From: Puccinellia tenuiflora
Lineage: Eukaryota; Streptophyta; Magnoliopsida; Poales; Poaceae
DNA: 64,000 nt
Assembly (NCBI GenBank): GCA_012064385.1
Contig: QRDG01000529.1
Span: 558,001-622,000, forward strand
Direction of reading: 5' to 3'
The translations under genes and the position numbers were made by a program. The notes beneath the pieces were generated by a model that was not told the origin of the DNA, searched no databases, and saw nothing but the letters and a program-made list of their open reading frames with translations. Positions 21,918 through 33,142 of this stretch are shown here, in pieces. Within the stretch, counting starts at the first letter, position 1. Each line of letters begins with the position of its first letter.

Positions 21918-22039
21918 AACTTGCGAGGAATTCACGGGTCGCCTCTCGTTTCATCTCATCTCCAGCGAGACCCTTCTTCCTTCCTGGTTCCTTCTCATCC
22001 ACAGCCGCAGTAGAATTATATTGCATACTAGTTGAATTT

Positions 22040-22068
22040 GGTGTGGCGTCACGCCACGCCCTTGGTGT
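22040..22068. repeat. GC-rich palindrome, copy 1
   Basis: GGTGTGGCGTCACGCCAC followed by GCCCTTGGTG and a poly-T run. Copy 2 is at 23555-23588 in the same orientation with one extra GGCGT. Confidence 0.7.
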
Positions 22069-23554
22069 TTTTTTTTTTTAACAATTTTTTTTTTTGTTTT
22101 GTTCGGTGAAATGTTTGTTAAATTGAAGTGTTTGATCATATTTTTATATTTAGTATGTTTGTATTTTTGTTGTAAATATTTGCATTTATTTTTTCTGTGC
22201 ATGTTGTTATTTTTTTTAAGTGTCATTTTTTAGCATGTTGGAATTTGAATATGTTTCTATTTTTTTTTATTAACATGTAATTTAAGCCCACGATGGGTGG
22301 AAAATCCACATTTATTCATTGGGATGACATATTTATTTAGGTTACATCCAAATATTTACGAAGTTGAAATGTTCAATGTAAGTTCATTATTAGGGGAATT
22401 GCATTACATGAGCATTTATTAAAATTTCAACATTACATAATTAGAGGTTTTGCATTTGGATTTCATTCAAATATTGGCTTATTCAAAATGTTTGTTTTTT
22501 TGTGCAAATAGTTGGCCTTTAATTTTTTTGTGGGCATGTTGATATATTTTAGAGTATTTCATTTTTTTTTAGGAAGCTGGAATGTTCGAATATGTTTATA
22601 ACCATCAGGGGATTTCAACTAATCCTTTCCGGAGAATTAGATGGCCTACCCGAACAGGCTTTTTATTTGGTGGGTAACATCGATGAAGGTAGCACGAAAG
22701 CTTTAACTTTAGAAGAGGAGAACAAATCGAATAAATGAAATAAAATCTTTATGTACTGACTCTTAAGAGAATTTGTTGGGATTGCAAAGTGAAAGAAACA
22801 TTTTATCCACTAATTGTGGTTGAATTCCATATTTAGAGAAAGTTCATTTAGATTTCATCCGAATATTAACTAAATTGGAATGTTCAGTTTAAGTCCATTA
22901 TTAGAGGAAATGCAATATATGAGCATTTATTAAATTCATGTTCACACAATTAAAGGATGTGCATTTGGATCTTATCCAATTAATCACTAACTTGAAAAGT
23001 TCCAATATGTTTGGTTTTTACTGTAAACAGTTGGCATTTAGTTGTGTGAACATGTTGATTTATTTTAAAGTATCTCTAATTTCTAAGCAATTTGATTTTT
23101 TTTACCATTATTTGGAATGTGAAAACAAAACAAAAAATTTGTCGTAAATACCAAGTATTTATTCATTTTGATCGGTCGGATATGTTATTCATACTTTTCA
23201 GGTTGATATGTTTGAAAATATTGTTTTGTTGAACTTTTTTATTTTATGCAAGTTGTTTTAGTAAAATGGTGCTACCTGTTAGGAATGCAACATTTTTGTA
23301 AACATATTTTTTTTAAAGGATATCATCCACATTAATTCATCTGTTGTATTCAAATATTATCGTATTGAAATTATTTGTGTGGAGAGTTTGAATCTTTAAA
23401 TATTAACCTAGTAGAATTGCTATTAGGTTTTGAATCTTCATCAAAAAGTTCCAGTATGTTTGGTTTTTACTGTAAATAGCTGGCATTTAGTTGTGTGAAC
23501 ATGTTGATTTATTTTAAAGTATCTCTAATTTCTAAGCAGTTTGATTTTTTTTTT

Positions 23555-23588
23555 GGTGTGGCGTGGCGTCACGCCACGCCCTTGGTGT
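23555..23588. repeat. GC-rich palindrome, copy 2
   Basis: Perfect 10-bp arms GGCGTGGCGT and ACGCCACGCC around a single C, then GCCCTTGGTG-like sequence and poly-T as in copy 1. Confidence 0.75.
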
Positions 23589-24840
23589 TTTTTTTGTACA
23601 GTGTAGCTGCACCCGTGTGCGTTAAGTGCAAAAATATGACATGTCAACAAATATGTTTTTGAAGTATTTGACATTAGCACTTGTGAGAGAATTGGCATCG
23701 TTAAGTGCAAGAATATGGCATCTCAACCTCGGCCGGTTGATGAATTTAAAATATGTTTTTTTTGTAATTTGTTGAAATATGAGTACGACAAAATGATTGG
23801 ATTTGGAAAGTATTTGAAATTATAAATTGTATGAATGTGAAATTTGAGTTTAAATGGTCAAATAGATTTTAAGAACTGGACAATTTCGAAGCTATGAAAA
23901 TTTTCTTTTGCTGCTTACCGAATGAGCAGGTATGAAAGTCATATGACGGTTTGAAATATTCAAATTTGTATTTTGGGTTGGAATTCTTAAATACGATTGT
24001 TTCTCCCATAAAATATAGTTCCATGCTGTCATTTTTTTTTTTTGTTTAACACCATAATCAGAGGGAATGTATTGTTATGAAAAATTTTAAAATGTATTCT
24101 ACAAATAAGGGAAATTGAATTTTTATTTCCTATAAATATTTGTAACAAATCGTGTGTCCAAATTGTTGCGAACTTATAGAAAATGTGTAATATATTTTTT
24201 TTTGGGAGGGGAGAGGGGGGATATCTGTTGTTAAAAAATCAACAAATCTTGTTTGGAATCTATTTTAGAACTATTTGGAACCTGTGGATATTTTTTTTAT
24301 AGAGGAAGAAATTTTTTTTTTTTGGAGGAATTTTAGTTTTATGCAAGGTTTGCATAGTTTCAACTATTAAATTAAAGTTTCTAGTTATCTCTGAGCTCTT
24401 GAAATCCATGTTGGAATGTAGAAAGGAAATGAATATTTTTGAGAGATTTTTTTATGGGAAATAATTGTGTTGTACATTTTTGTTTACACATGGGGTGCAT
24501 TGTGTGCTTCATAAATTCAAAGAGTTTGATTGTGTGAATTCTTGGATTTTATTTTAGAGCTTACCAAAAAAAAATTGTTTTGTTTATGCATTGTGTATGT
24601 ATGATTTGTATTATTGTAATCAATGAATTAAAAGTTTCTAACACTTGTTTTTTTTTCAAAATCTAATAAGGAGGGCTTATGTAATATTTGGATTTTTTAA
24701 GCTTGGAAATATTTTTTGGAAGGTCCCAATGCACTTCAAATGCAGTTGTTTGTTTTATTTCTAATTTTGTTGAAATTGTTTTGAATCGATTTAAAGATGT
24801 TTTGAAATTTTTTGGAAGTTTTGAGTTATTGAAAAAAAAA

Positions 24841-25490
24841 AGGCGACGCAGCTGCTGGGCCGAGCCAACCTCAGAGAAAGCGGCCCAGCCCAGCTGGGAG
24901 TCCAGCCTCCACAACCCAGGCCCACTGTGACGTCGTGATGGCGTCACAGTGGCCGGACTCCGCCGCGGCGGCGTGCAGGACGCCGGCGACGCGCCGCCGC
25001 GATTCGGGACGCGCGAGTTAACGTATCAGGCGCGCCTGGGCGGGAGCTTCTTGTAGGTGGGGGCGCCGCCCATATGTGGTCACCGGAGCGTCGTCGGAGG
25101 CCAGAAAACGGCGCGACGGGCAGCGTGCACACCGACGGCGATTCCGGTCGGCTTGCGGCCTGCCGCCAAACGGCGCTCGGCCAAGAGGAAGAGGCGGCGA
25201 CGGGGGAGGTCTGAGATGCATGGGTCTGGACGGGGAGGGCCGGAGCAGAGCGAACGCGCATCGGCGGCGCCGCCGAGCTCGCCGCGCGGGGAGAGAGAGA
25301 GAGAGAGGGAGGGAGGGGGGTTCTGTGGCCATTTTACAGTAACGTCCTCATATTTTTCGGAATTTTCGATTCGATCCCTCGCCTCGCGTTTTGTTGGACT
25401 GCGGGTTTGTTTTCCGGTTTTCCAAAGGGCCTTTTTGAAAAAGCGTCATCGACGCGTCGCGCGAGCCGTTGGATCGGCAGCGGACGGCCT
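24841..25490. other. GC-rich upstream region, no gene supported
   Basis: The base composition jumps from about 25% to over 65% GC at 24840. Both strands have open frames of 80-150 codons but these are expected in GC-rich DNA and show no motif. A near-palindrome (CACTGTGACGTC...GGCGTCACAGTG, 24923-24953) and a GA-rich simple repeat (25291-25319) occur. Possibly a repeat fragment or distal promoter. Confidence 0.35.
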
Positions 25491-25500
25491 GGATCGCGCT

Positions 25501-25546
25501 ACTGTAGTACTGTAGCTAGCTACAGTGTTAGCTACAGTACTACAGT
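25501..25546. repeat. Perfect 18-bp hairpin upstream of the P450
   Basis: Arms ACTGTAGTACTGTAGCTA (25501-25518) and its exact complement (25529-25546), loop of 10 bases. It lies about 90 bp upstream of the TATA box. Confidence 0.85.
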
Positions 25547-25625
25547 GAGAGCGGAGCGCTCTCAGGCCTCCATTTCCGGCAGCTTTGATATAGTTAGTAA
25601 TGAACGTCATCATCAGGTTCTAGGA

Positions 25626-25640
25626 GATATATTTATATAC
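25626..25640 (+). promoter_or_regulatory. TATA box of the P450 gene
   Basis: ATATATTTATATAC about 100 bp before the start codon. If transcription starts 25-35 bp downstream, the leader is about 70 bp and would begin close to two upstream ATGs (25655 and 25660). Confidence 0.55.
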
Positions 25641-25736
25641 TCTCACTACAAGACATGCCATGGCATCAAAGTCAGAGTACTCATCAACTCCACTATAGTA
25701 CGCTACAGCATCACGATCAAGGGCCCCGCCCCCGCC

Positions 25737-27659
25737 ATGGAGCAGCAGACGGCATGGCTCTGCTTGGCTCTCCTCCTCGTCCCTCTCCTGCTGCTCAAGC
25801 TTTCCAGGAAGCGTGGCGACGGCCTGCGCCTGCCGCCCGGCCCGTGGCGGCTCCCGGTCATCGGCAGCCTGCACCACCTCGCCGGCAGCCCGCTGGTGCA
25901 CCGCGCCATGGCCGACCTCGCGCGCCGGCTCGACGACGCGCAGCTCATGTACCTCCAGCTCGGCGAGGTCCCCGTCGTGGTGGCCACATCTCCGGAGGCC
26001 GCCCGCGAGATCATGCGCACGCACGACGCCGTCTTCGCCACCCGGCCCTGGAGCGCCACCATCAAGATCCTGGCCGCCGACGGGGCCGGCCTCATCTTCG
26101 GCCGCCACGGCGCGCTCTGGCGCCAGCTCCGCAAGATCTGCATCCTCGAGCTCCTCAGCGCGCGCCGCGTCCGCTCCTTCCGCCGCGTCCGCGAGGAGGA
26201 GGTCGGCCGCCTCGTGGCCGCCGTCGCCGCCGCGGCGTCGCCTTCGTCCGCCGTCAACGTCAGCCAGCGGATCACCGCGCTCGTTACGGACACGGTGATG
26301 CGGGCCATGATCGGGGACAGGTTCGAGAGGACGGAGGAGTTCCTCCAGGTGCTCGAGCACTCGGTCAAGCTCGTCAGCGGGTTCAACCTGAGCGACCTGT
26401 TCCCCTCGTCGCGGCTCGCGGGCTTCTTCAGCGGCACGGCGAGGCTGGCCGAGGAGACCCAACGCAAGAGCTCCGAGCTCATGGAGTACGCCATCAAGCA
26501 GCACCAGGAGGGCAGGGACGGGGCCGCGGTGGAAGAAGGAGAGGACCTGGTGGACGTGCTGCTCAGGATACAGAAGGAGGGTGGCCTTGAGGTGCCACTC
26601 ACCATGGGAGTAATCAAAGCAGTTATACTCGTAAGTACACACCAGCTTCGCTATTGCTTCTTCTCCTCTTTCCAGAATACTTGATATCTGACCTTGCATA
26701 GAGTTCCGTAAAAAAATATGTTGAATTAAAGAAAACTAGTTAACCATTTTGGATGTACATTTCGTGATAGATTAGTATTATCATTTTGTTGTTCTTATCT
26801 ATGTTGAAATTATTCCTAAATTTATACTCCATAGATCCAAGAAGAACAAGTATTTTGAAACGTGGGAGTAATTAGCCGGACATGTGCATCTTAATTTGTT
26901 ATGTTTTCTTCGGTTCACTTTGAAACCATGAATAGCTATATGTTTGATTCCCTATTATTCAAGGATTTACCACTAAGGGTGAAAAATCATTCGGTGCCAA
27001 GAACAACCATCAGTTCCTAATTGTAAATCGTCATACTACAGGATTTGTTTAACGCCGGGAGCGAGACATCAGCGACCACGCTGCAATGGGCTATGTCAGA
27101 GCTCATGAGGCACCCAACTGTGATGCGGAAAGCACAAGCCGAAGTCCGCGACAATCTGCAAGGAAAGCCTACGGTGACCGAGGATGACTTGGCCAATCTC
27201 AAGTACATGAGGCTCGTCATCAAGGAGACAATGCGGCTGCATCCAGCCGGCCCATTGCTTCTCCCTAGGGAGGCCATGGAGACTTGCAAACTCCTAGGGT
27301 ATGACATACCCAAGGGCACCACAGTTCTGATCAATGCGTGGGCAATCGGCAGAGACCCTAAGTACTGGGAAGACCCTGAGGAGTTTAAGCCAGAAAGGTT
27401 CGAGTCTGGCATGGTAGACTTCAAAGGCACAAACTTTGAGTACATACCTTTCGGGTCGGGGCGAAGGATTTGCCCCGGAATGATGTTTGCGGAAGCCAAC
27501 ATGGAGATTGTGCTTGCTGCACTTCTCTACCACTTCGACTGGGAGCTCCCTGGAGGGGCAAAGCCGAAAGAGTTGGACATGGCAGAAGAGATGGGCCTCA
27601 CCGTCCGGCGGAAGAACGACCTCTGCCTGCATGCCCTAGTCCGTGTGCCCCCGGTTTGA
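25737..27659 (+). CDS. Cytochrome P450 mono-oxygenase, CYP71 clan, intact
   Basis: Exons 25737-26630 and 27042-27659, separated by a 411-bp GT-AG intron in phase 0, encode 503 residues, the usual family length. Order of motifs: membrane anchor (residues 6-23), basic stop-transfer, proline hinge LPPGPW (32-37), C-helix WRQLR, I-helix AGSET (303-307) that places oxygen, K-helix ETMR (360-363), PERF (415-418), and the haem loop FGSGRRICPG with the axial Cys at 442. All key residues are present. The enzyme should sit in the ER membrane and use a P450 reductase to oxidise a small molecule; the sequence resembles grass CYP71-type enzymes of terpenoid, phenolic or indole metabolism, but the substrate and subfamily cannot be told here. 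Exon 1 is extremely GC-rich, exon 2 much less so. A 5' remnant of a sister gene lies 4 kb upstream. Confidence 0.95.
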
Positions 27660-27939
27660 CTGGCACTTGTGTATTCATAGTGCGTCCACCTTCGGTGTCG
27701 CATGTACGTACGTGATTTATAGTTCGCTCTTCATGTAAATACTTGTTGTATCATCTATGTACTTAATGCAAGTGTCGTATCCTATGCATGTATCGTATCC
27801 ACTCACAATCTGCTAGGATATGTTGCCGTATGTGGGATAATCATAGACCATTATGATCAACATATCTTCCAAAGGGAAGTATTCTTCCCGTCCTAGATAT
27901 ATTCCCGGTCTTCATCCTTCAACAGATAGACATACACAT
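27660..27939 (+). other. 3' region of the P450 gene
   Basis: Ordinary AT-rich 3' UTR-like DNA with weak polyadenylation-like words (CTTAATGCAAG near 27762). No further gene before the retroposon. Confidence 0.4.
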
Positions 27940-27955
27940 TATGATCCTTACATTT

Positions 27956-28786
27956 TTTTTTTGAGGAAAGGATCCGACGCATATATTAAGGTAGCTCGTA
28001 CACTTTACAAAAAGGTCCAAAAAAAAACAGAAAAGGACCCCGAAAAGTGCAAAAACCACCCCAAGCCACCGGAAGAAACCACGAACGGATCCACCACCGC
28101 CGCACCCCAAGCTCCTAGACGCTGCCGGAGTCGCCGTACCACCAACCGCCGGGAAGAAGGCGCCACCACCAGATGTAGAAGACCGCAAGAGCCATCCGCC
28201 GCCCAGCAACGGAATCTAGCGTCGATGAACGAGCACGGCCACAGCACCGACTCCCCGCCTCCGCCCCACTTCCAGCCGCCACCGCAACGCCCAGGACGAC
28301 CACCACCAGCACCCACCTTTGAGAAGACGCTCCCCTCGCCACCACGGCCGGCCGAAGCAGACCCACCGAAGAAGAAGACCACCTGCAACACCACCACCAA
28401 AGACGGATCGCCCACAACCACCTCCTTTCCCCTCGCCACTTCGGCCGGCCGGAGAAGCGAAGATGGAATAGAGCACCCGACGAAGAACCTTCACGACCTC
28501 CCCGGCACCAAGGCCGGAACGGGGAACGGAGGGGAAGGACCACACCCTACTCGCCGACGCCATCGCTGCCGTCTTCGATGCCGCCGAGAGGAACTCACAC
28601 CTAGGACCTAACTACTACCTATCTACACGCACGAACAAGTACCAGAGCCCCCCCCCCCACCTCACGGTGCCGAATCGGTGACCGGAGGCAGAGGGGAGCG
28701 GCGGACTCGCCGGCGAGAAGCTGGGGCCTTCGGGTCGCCTACTCTCCGCCTCTCTACTGTAGCAAGGGAGGGGATAAGGACGGTTC
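27956..28786 (-). mobile_element. Non-LTR retroposon with 16-bp target duplication
   Basis: Perfect direct repeats TATGATCCTTACATTT at 27940-27955 and 28787-28802 flank the insert. On the minus strand the insert ends in a LINE-like 3' terminus (TATATGCGTCGGATCC then TTTCCTC) and an A tail (T-run at 27956-27960). The upstream 600 bp are GC-rich, with open frames but no reverse transcriptase, endonuclease or zinc-knuckle motif, so this is either a heavily deleted LINE or a non-autonomous retroposon. Confidence 0.85.
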
Positions 28787-28802
28787 TATGATCCTTACAT
28801 TT

Positions 28803-29126
28803 TGGCACAACAGTCGCTACATTTTGCACTATCCCATGCCTAGATGACTGTATTATGGGACTGAATTATGGGATCCGATGAAATTTCATATTCAGTGGAG
28901 CATGCATGCAACCAATATAACTAATGCAAATATATAGCGTTGAAAATATAGTCTATCGATCGTTGGGTCGTGTCTTTCCTTTCCTCCCGGTTAATTGTTG
29001 GGCATGGATCGGCCCGTAAAGAGGCATTGTACGTATAGGAGTAGGAGTCTATGTCCGGATGACTTTGCCGACCGATGATTTCTTTATAATCCAATCCACA
29101 AAACCTGCGATCAATATTGAAGTTGA
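28803..29126. other. No gene seen
   Basis: Contains the left copy of a 42-bp direct repeat (28916-28957). A minus-strand frame of 70 codons covers 28921-29133 without recognisable motifs. Confidence 0.4.
28916..28957 (+). repeat. 42-bp direct repeat, left copy
   Basis: Starts TATAACTAATGCAAATATAT and is identical over 42 bases to 33101-33142. The base before it is A and after it G; in the right copy these are G and A. Confidence 0.95.
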
Positions 29127-31195
29127 CTAGCAAATTTGCCCGTGCGTTGCTACGGATTGATTTTTAATCTGACAAGACATAGTAAAAGGTAGCATTCGTC
29201 ATATAAAATACTTGGCCGTGAAATTGATCGATCAATGAAACCCTGGCATGAGATCGCCATTGCTCAATTCTCTACTTGAATATAACATAAGGGGGGCTTA
29301 TCTACTTATAGCAAATCCAACTGAAATTGACAATTTATTTCTCTATATGGCTGTTTGGAGAGCCCCTCAATTTATTTCTCGATATGTCCATTTAGCTCTC
29401 TAAAAAACTTGCTTGCATGGGTATTATGATGAATTCTCCTCACCCCATATATTTCACGGATCCATACTTAATTTCTTGTGACTACAAATCGATGTAACAC
29501 AATAGTCCATGCATACATAATAAAATAAATCATTAATAATTTAAATGTAAAATGTATAAATAACTTAAGAATTTGGTTTCCTTATTCGTTTTTTAAGAAA
29601 ATAAGCTTTAGTTATGATTGGAAATAAAAAATGTATCTTCAGCCATAGAACCTTTACTCATATTTTAAAAATTGGAATACTTAATCTGTCGCAAAAAATA
29701 TGCTTTGCGACTTCATATTCACAATCCAATTTCGCGAGAATGTATATTCTTCCTCAATATGTAGTTATCTGTACTAATTATCGTGGCCCCTCCCACGCAG
29801 GCTAGATGTGCTTTCTTAACACCCATAGCAAAACGTAAAGTACATAGAGCAAGCAACACAACGTGGACTACGATCGTTTAATTAGCTGGATTCTCGTGGA
29901 CAACTTCAATGCTTGGTTGCGCTCTGAACGCAGAAGGAAAGCACAGTGCAAGCATCCACCAACCAAGACCCAGTGGGCAGTGGCGTCGGCGTAGGCGGCA
30001 GCCGGCAGGCGCAATGACCGTTTACACTGCGGCTAGCTCGGGTAATCCATCGATGAGATGTACTTGTTCCAGTTCAGCACCCCCGGCCTGCGTGCGCGTG
30101 TTCTGGTTCAGGCCCTGCATCATACTGCAGCTCACCCTCTGGCCTCTGCCCGTCTAGCCCGCGCTTCATGCTGATGACAGTCATCTCCAGCCGCAACGCC
30201 ACCAGCCTCGCGTTGCTCGACGTCCCCTTCGTCGCGCACAACCCAAACGCGCCGCCGCGCTCTATGACCGCGTACAAGCGCGAGTCTCCTACGGCACCGG
30301 CGGCGCCCTCCGCCAAGGGCGACGTCGTGCTCTCGGCCTCCCTGACATTGTCCTCATCTTCGGAGGCCGTGGGGGTGACAGAGCGTGGTTGGCCGACGCT
30401 GCTGCTGAGGCTTCGTGTGGAGGTGCAGCTCTGTTGGAAGGTGGCCGCCAGCCTGGTGTTCGGCTCGCCGCTACACCCGTTTGGGCTAGCTACTACATCT
30501 TCAGAGTTCAGATACGCGAGGAAGCCTCGTCGACTCACATGTCCTGTGATCTGACGCTGGTGCAGGCCTTCCGGATCGAGGTTGAGGAGGCAACGGCCGG
30601 TGTCGCTCGCTCTCGAGAGAGGAGAGCCACGGAGCATGCCTCACTTCATTGCTCCCAACACGTACATGTTGACCCACTCCCACCGACTTCGGGCGACTGC
30701 TCCGGCAGTGGGCGGGGCCTCGACGATCCTAGGTGACCACCTGCGCCAGCAGCTGGCAAGGCCTCCACGGTACCGGCGAGCTACGTGAGGCGGCAACGCG
30801 GGCGGCCTCTAGCCCTACACGGTTCCGACCTCCGATGACGTCAAGCGAATACGACGGCTGAGAGATACCGAGGGAAAAAAGTTCGGCTCCAGCGACTTGG
30901 ACCTGGCGTGGGTCTTTATTTACAGCTGAATACGGCAGGCAACACCGAAACCGTGAAGATCTCAAATTCTACGTCTTCCTTTCCTTCCTAAACTCTGCCA
31001 ACCAACGACAGAAACGAGCAAAACTCGGGACGGATGAAGCGCGTTTCGACGTACAAACCAAACCAGAAACGCCTTTTGACGTACGAACCAAAGATTATTA
31101 TTAGGTAAAGATATAGATTTGGTGGGAGGGCAAAATTGTAAAAACTATGACGGACCGACCAAAGAAACCTTATTGCTTTTATTATTAGGTATAGA
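29127..31195 (-). mobile_element. Candidate complete Helitron
   Basis: On the minus strand the segment starts TCTATACCTAATAATAAAAG (complement ending at 31195) and ends with a small hairpin CCGTAGCAACGCACGG followed by GCAAATTTGCTAG (complement of 29127-29154). The flanking bases are A and T, as required for Helitron insertion between A and T without duplication. No Rep/helicase ORF is present, so it is non-autonomous. The middle (29900-30900) is GC-rich and may be captured host DNA. A second 5'-end-like word (ATTATTAGGTAAAGATATAGA, about 31094-31114) occurs just inside the 5' end. Confidence 0.6.
29960..30800. other. GC-rich possible captured gene fragment in the Helitron
   Basis: Open frames of 115-187 codons exist on both strands (for example 30168-30554 plus and 30074-30637 minus), with base composition far above the Helitron's ends. 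I could not recognise a protein family in any frame. Helitrons frequently carry such host exons, but capture here is inference from composition and position. Confidence 0.3.
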
Positions 31196-32700
31196 TTATC
31201 GACGAGATTTATGACGGAGGAGCACAACACGCGACCAGCACGTCAGCGCCTGTGCCGTGAGCGAATTTAAACGCGCGAAATCCGCCCCAGCACTCCAGCA
31301 GCACGACAACGTGCATCGAGGACGATACGAACCAACGACCGTGTCTAGCGTCGCCACTGAGAAGCCAGGCCGAGGGCCATGACCTCTGGGAGAAGCGTTG
31401 TCCCTAGCTATGTGCCTGGACTCGCAAGAGGAGGCGGAAAACGACGCGGCTGCGCATTGGACGGTGGAGGGAGGTGTTGTCGATTGCCGCCGCAAGGCCC
31501 TCCCAGTGTAGCTCCCCACGCCCCACGCCCATGCGGCAGCGCCGACGAGATTGCTCCCGACACAGCTCCCAAGTCCCAACGCCCGGCGCAGCGCCCACAA
31601 GAGCGCTCCCGGCGCAAGCTCCGCGTTGTGCTCGCCTTGCCTCTATGCCGGAGCCGCGGGCGCCCGAGCGCCGCGCTTGCCTCAGCTCCGCCTAAGACGA
31701 TCCTCCATAGCGGCGGCAGCGATAGTCTCAGGCAGGCTTGTTATGTCGTTTTCGTCCGTCCTGTTCTTCGTTTAATTATCCGAAGCGTGATTAACTTCGG
31801 TTAATTATTGAGCATGATCGCAAGCCCAGCTAAATTCGTTCGTCATCGCCGGAAGCCCGGAAGAGTTGGCTCGATGCAAATCCCTGACCAAAACGAAAAT
31901 AAATCTGCCAATCTGTTCATGCCTAACACACCAGCGTCATGAAATATGAGTAGTTGAGTACTTTACGTCGTCGACAAGAAATTTCTGCAATTCAGTAAAG
32001 GCAGAGATGGATATTTACGTGTGTTCTGTGGTCCAGGTATTATGCTTTCGATGCAACAACCCTACAAACAATTTTTTATTTTTTGGAGTAAAAGGGATCA
32101 CCCCTACAAACAAATTAACATGCGACATGCTGGAAGAAAGGAACAACGGCATGGTATTTCCATCCTTAATCCAAGACAATACCAGATTAGATGAAATGTA
32201 CTTGCTTCCATGGACTAAAGAAATAAGGAGTTCAGCCTGAATCAAAATTCAATGAACAACATGGCATTGATGCTTGCATGAACAAGAGAAAGAGAGAGAT
32301 GGCAGGGTGTACGCTGGATTCCACTAGCTGTCTAACTTCGTCAAATTGACAGTACGGCAAGCAGGTCACAATGTAGAGAGATCCAAGACGAGAAGAAGAA
32401 CCTGCTTGTGCACAAGCTCAAGGATGATAAGTATTAGGAGCTGATCATAGTCGGAGGGATGAGCTCCGACAAGACCAAACATGTACACCATTATATATCT
32501 TCAATGGTTGGGCACACGGGGAAGAACATCGTGTGCTCTTGACGATGGGACGGCAACCGTTAAGCGAGACTTATCATTTTTTATGATGACATGAACCAGA
32601 TAAGAAGCTATATACCATAATTCTTGATAGTACTCGCGTCCCCGTAAGAAACGATTCGTCTCGTCAAGATAAATATTATTATCAGTTCTGAAATTCTCCA
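31196..32700. other. No gene supported
   Basis: GC-rich section 31240-31760 with overlapping motif-free frames, then AT-rich DNA. A minus-strand frame at 32501-32701 (starting MENFRTDNN) has natural-looking composition but no recognised family. Confidence 0.3.
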
Positions 32701-32734
32701 TGGCCTAAAATATATTGCATGAAAATCAATTCGT

Positions 32735-32759
32735 AGCAACGCACGGGCACATTTGCTAG
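32735..32759 (+). mobile_element. Helitron 3' terminus (plus strand)
   Basis: GTAGCAACGCACGGGCACAT followed by TTGCTAG and host T. It is an inverted match of about 40 bp to the terminus at 29127. The 5' end belonging to it was not identified. Confidence 0.6.
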
Positions 32760-33074
32760 TAGGAAACAAAATTAAAAAATATTTTAATAATTAACTATTT
32801 TATTTTGTGCATCCGTCATATTATTTTGTGTTATATTGGTAGTTATAATTTTTTTGACACAAATACAATAGTGAAAACTACCTACTGTGTCATTTTTCAT
32901 TTATAAAAAAAAGGATATGTACAGTTATAAAAAGTAAATAAAAAGAGAAGCGCTAGGCGTCCCCGGGGATCCTGTGCGCCGATCCCCCGGGTCGACAGCC
33001 GTTTGATGGAGCAATTTGTGGCCATCTGATCTCGCACTTCTCAGTGGACATGGGTTTTAATTTTTTCTCTCCCG

Positions 33075-33100
33075 ATGCAACGCACGGGCATTTGTGCTAG
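33075..33100 (+). mobile_element. Helitron 3' terminus (plus strand), second
   Basis: Hairpin CCCG-ATGCAACGCA-CGGG, then CATTTGTGCTAG and host T. The right copy of the 42-bp direct repeat begins at the very next base. The 5' end was not identified; it may enclose the nested elements to the left. Confidence 0.6.
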
Positions 33101-33142
33101 TATAACTAATGCAAATATATAGCGTTGAAAATATAGTCTATC
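33101..33142 (+). repeat. 42-bp direct repeat, right copy
   Basis: Identical to 28916-28957 and starting directly after the CTAG of a Helitron 3' end. Confidence 0.95.

Larger units (their letters stand above)
22037..24840. other. T-rich repeat DNA, no gene
   Basis: Long AT-rich stretch with poly-T runs. Two direct copies of a GC-rich palindrome (22040-22068 and 23555-23588) bracket the first 1.5 kb. A roughly 105-bp direct repeat links 22995-23101 with 23444-23549 (AACATGTTGATTTATTTTAA and the flanking words). From 23600 to 24840 I see no further structure. Confidence 0.5.

Noticed and set aside
24944..25515. Several 80-150-codon frames before the P450
   Set aside because: They conflict between strands, lack motifs and lie in GC-rich DNA where long chance frames are common.
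25620..26699. Minus-strand 359-codon and 304-codon frames over P450 exon 1
   Set aside because: Shadows of the GC-rich exon; no protein features of their own.
28005..28563. Gly/Trp/Val-rich minus-strand frames
   Set aside because: They fall inside a retroposon bounded by target duplications and show no known domain.
30074..30637. 187-codon minus-strand frame as a host gene
   Set aside because: No recognised family, an equally long frame on the other strand, and location inside a candidate Helitron.
31196..31804. Frames of 60-141 codons
   Set aside because: Overlap on both strands in GC-rich DNA, with no motif.
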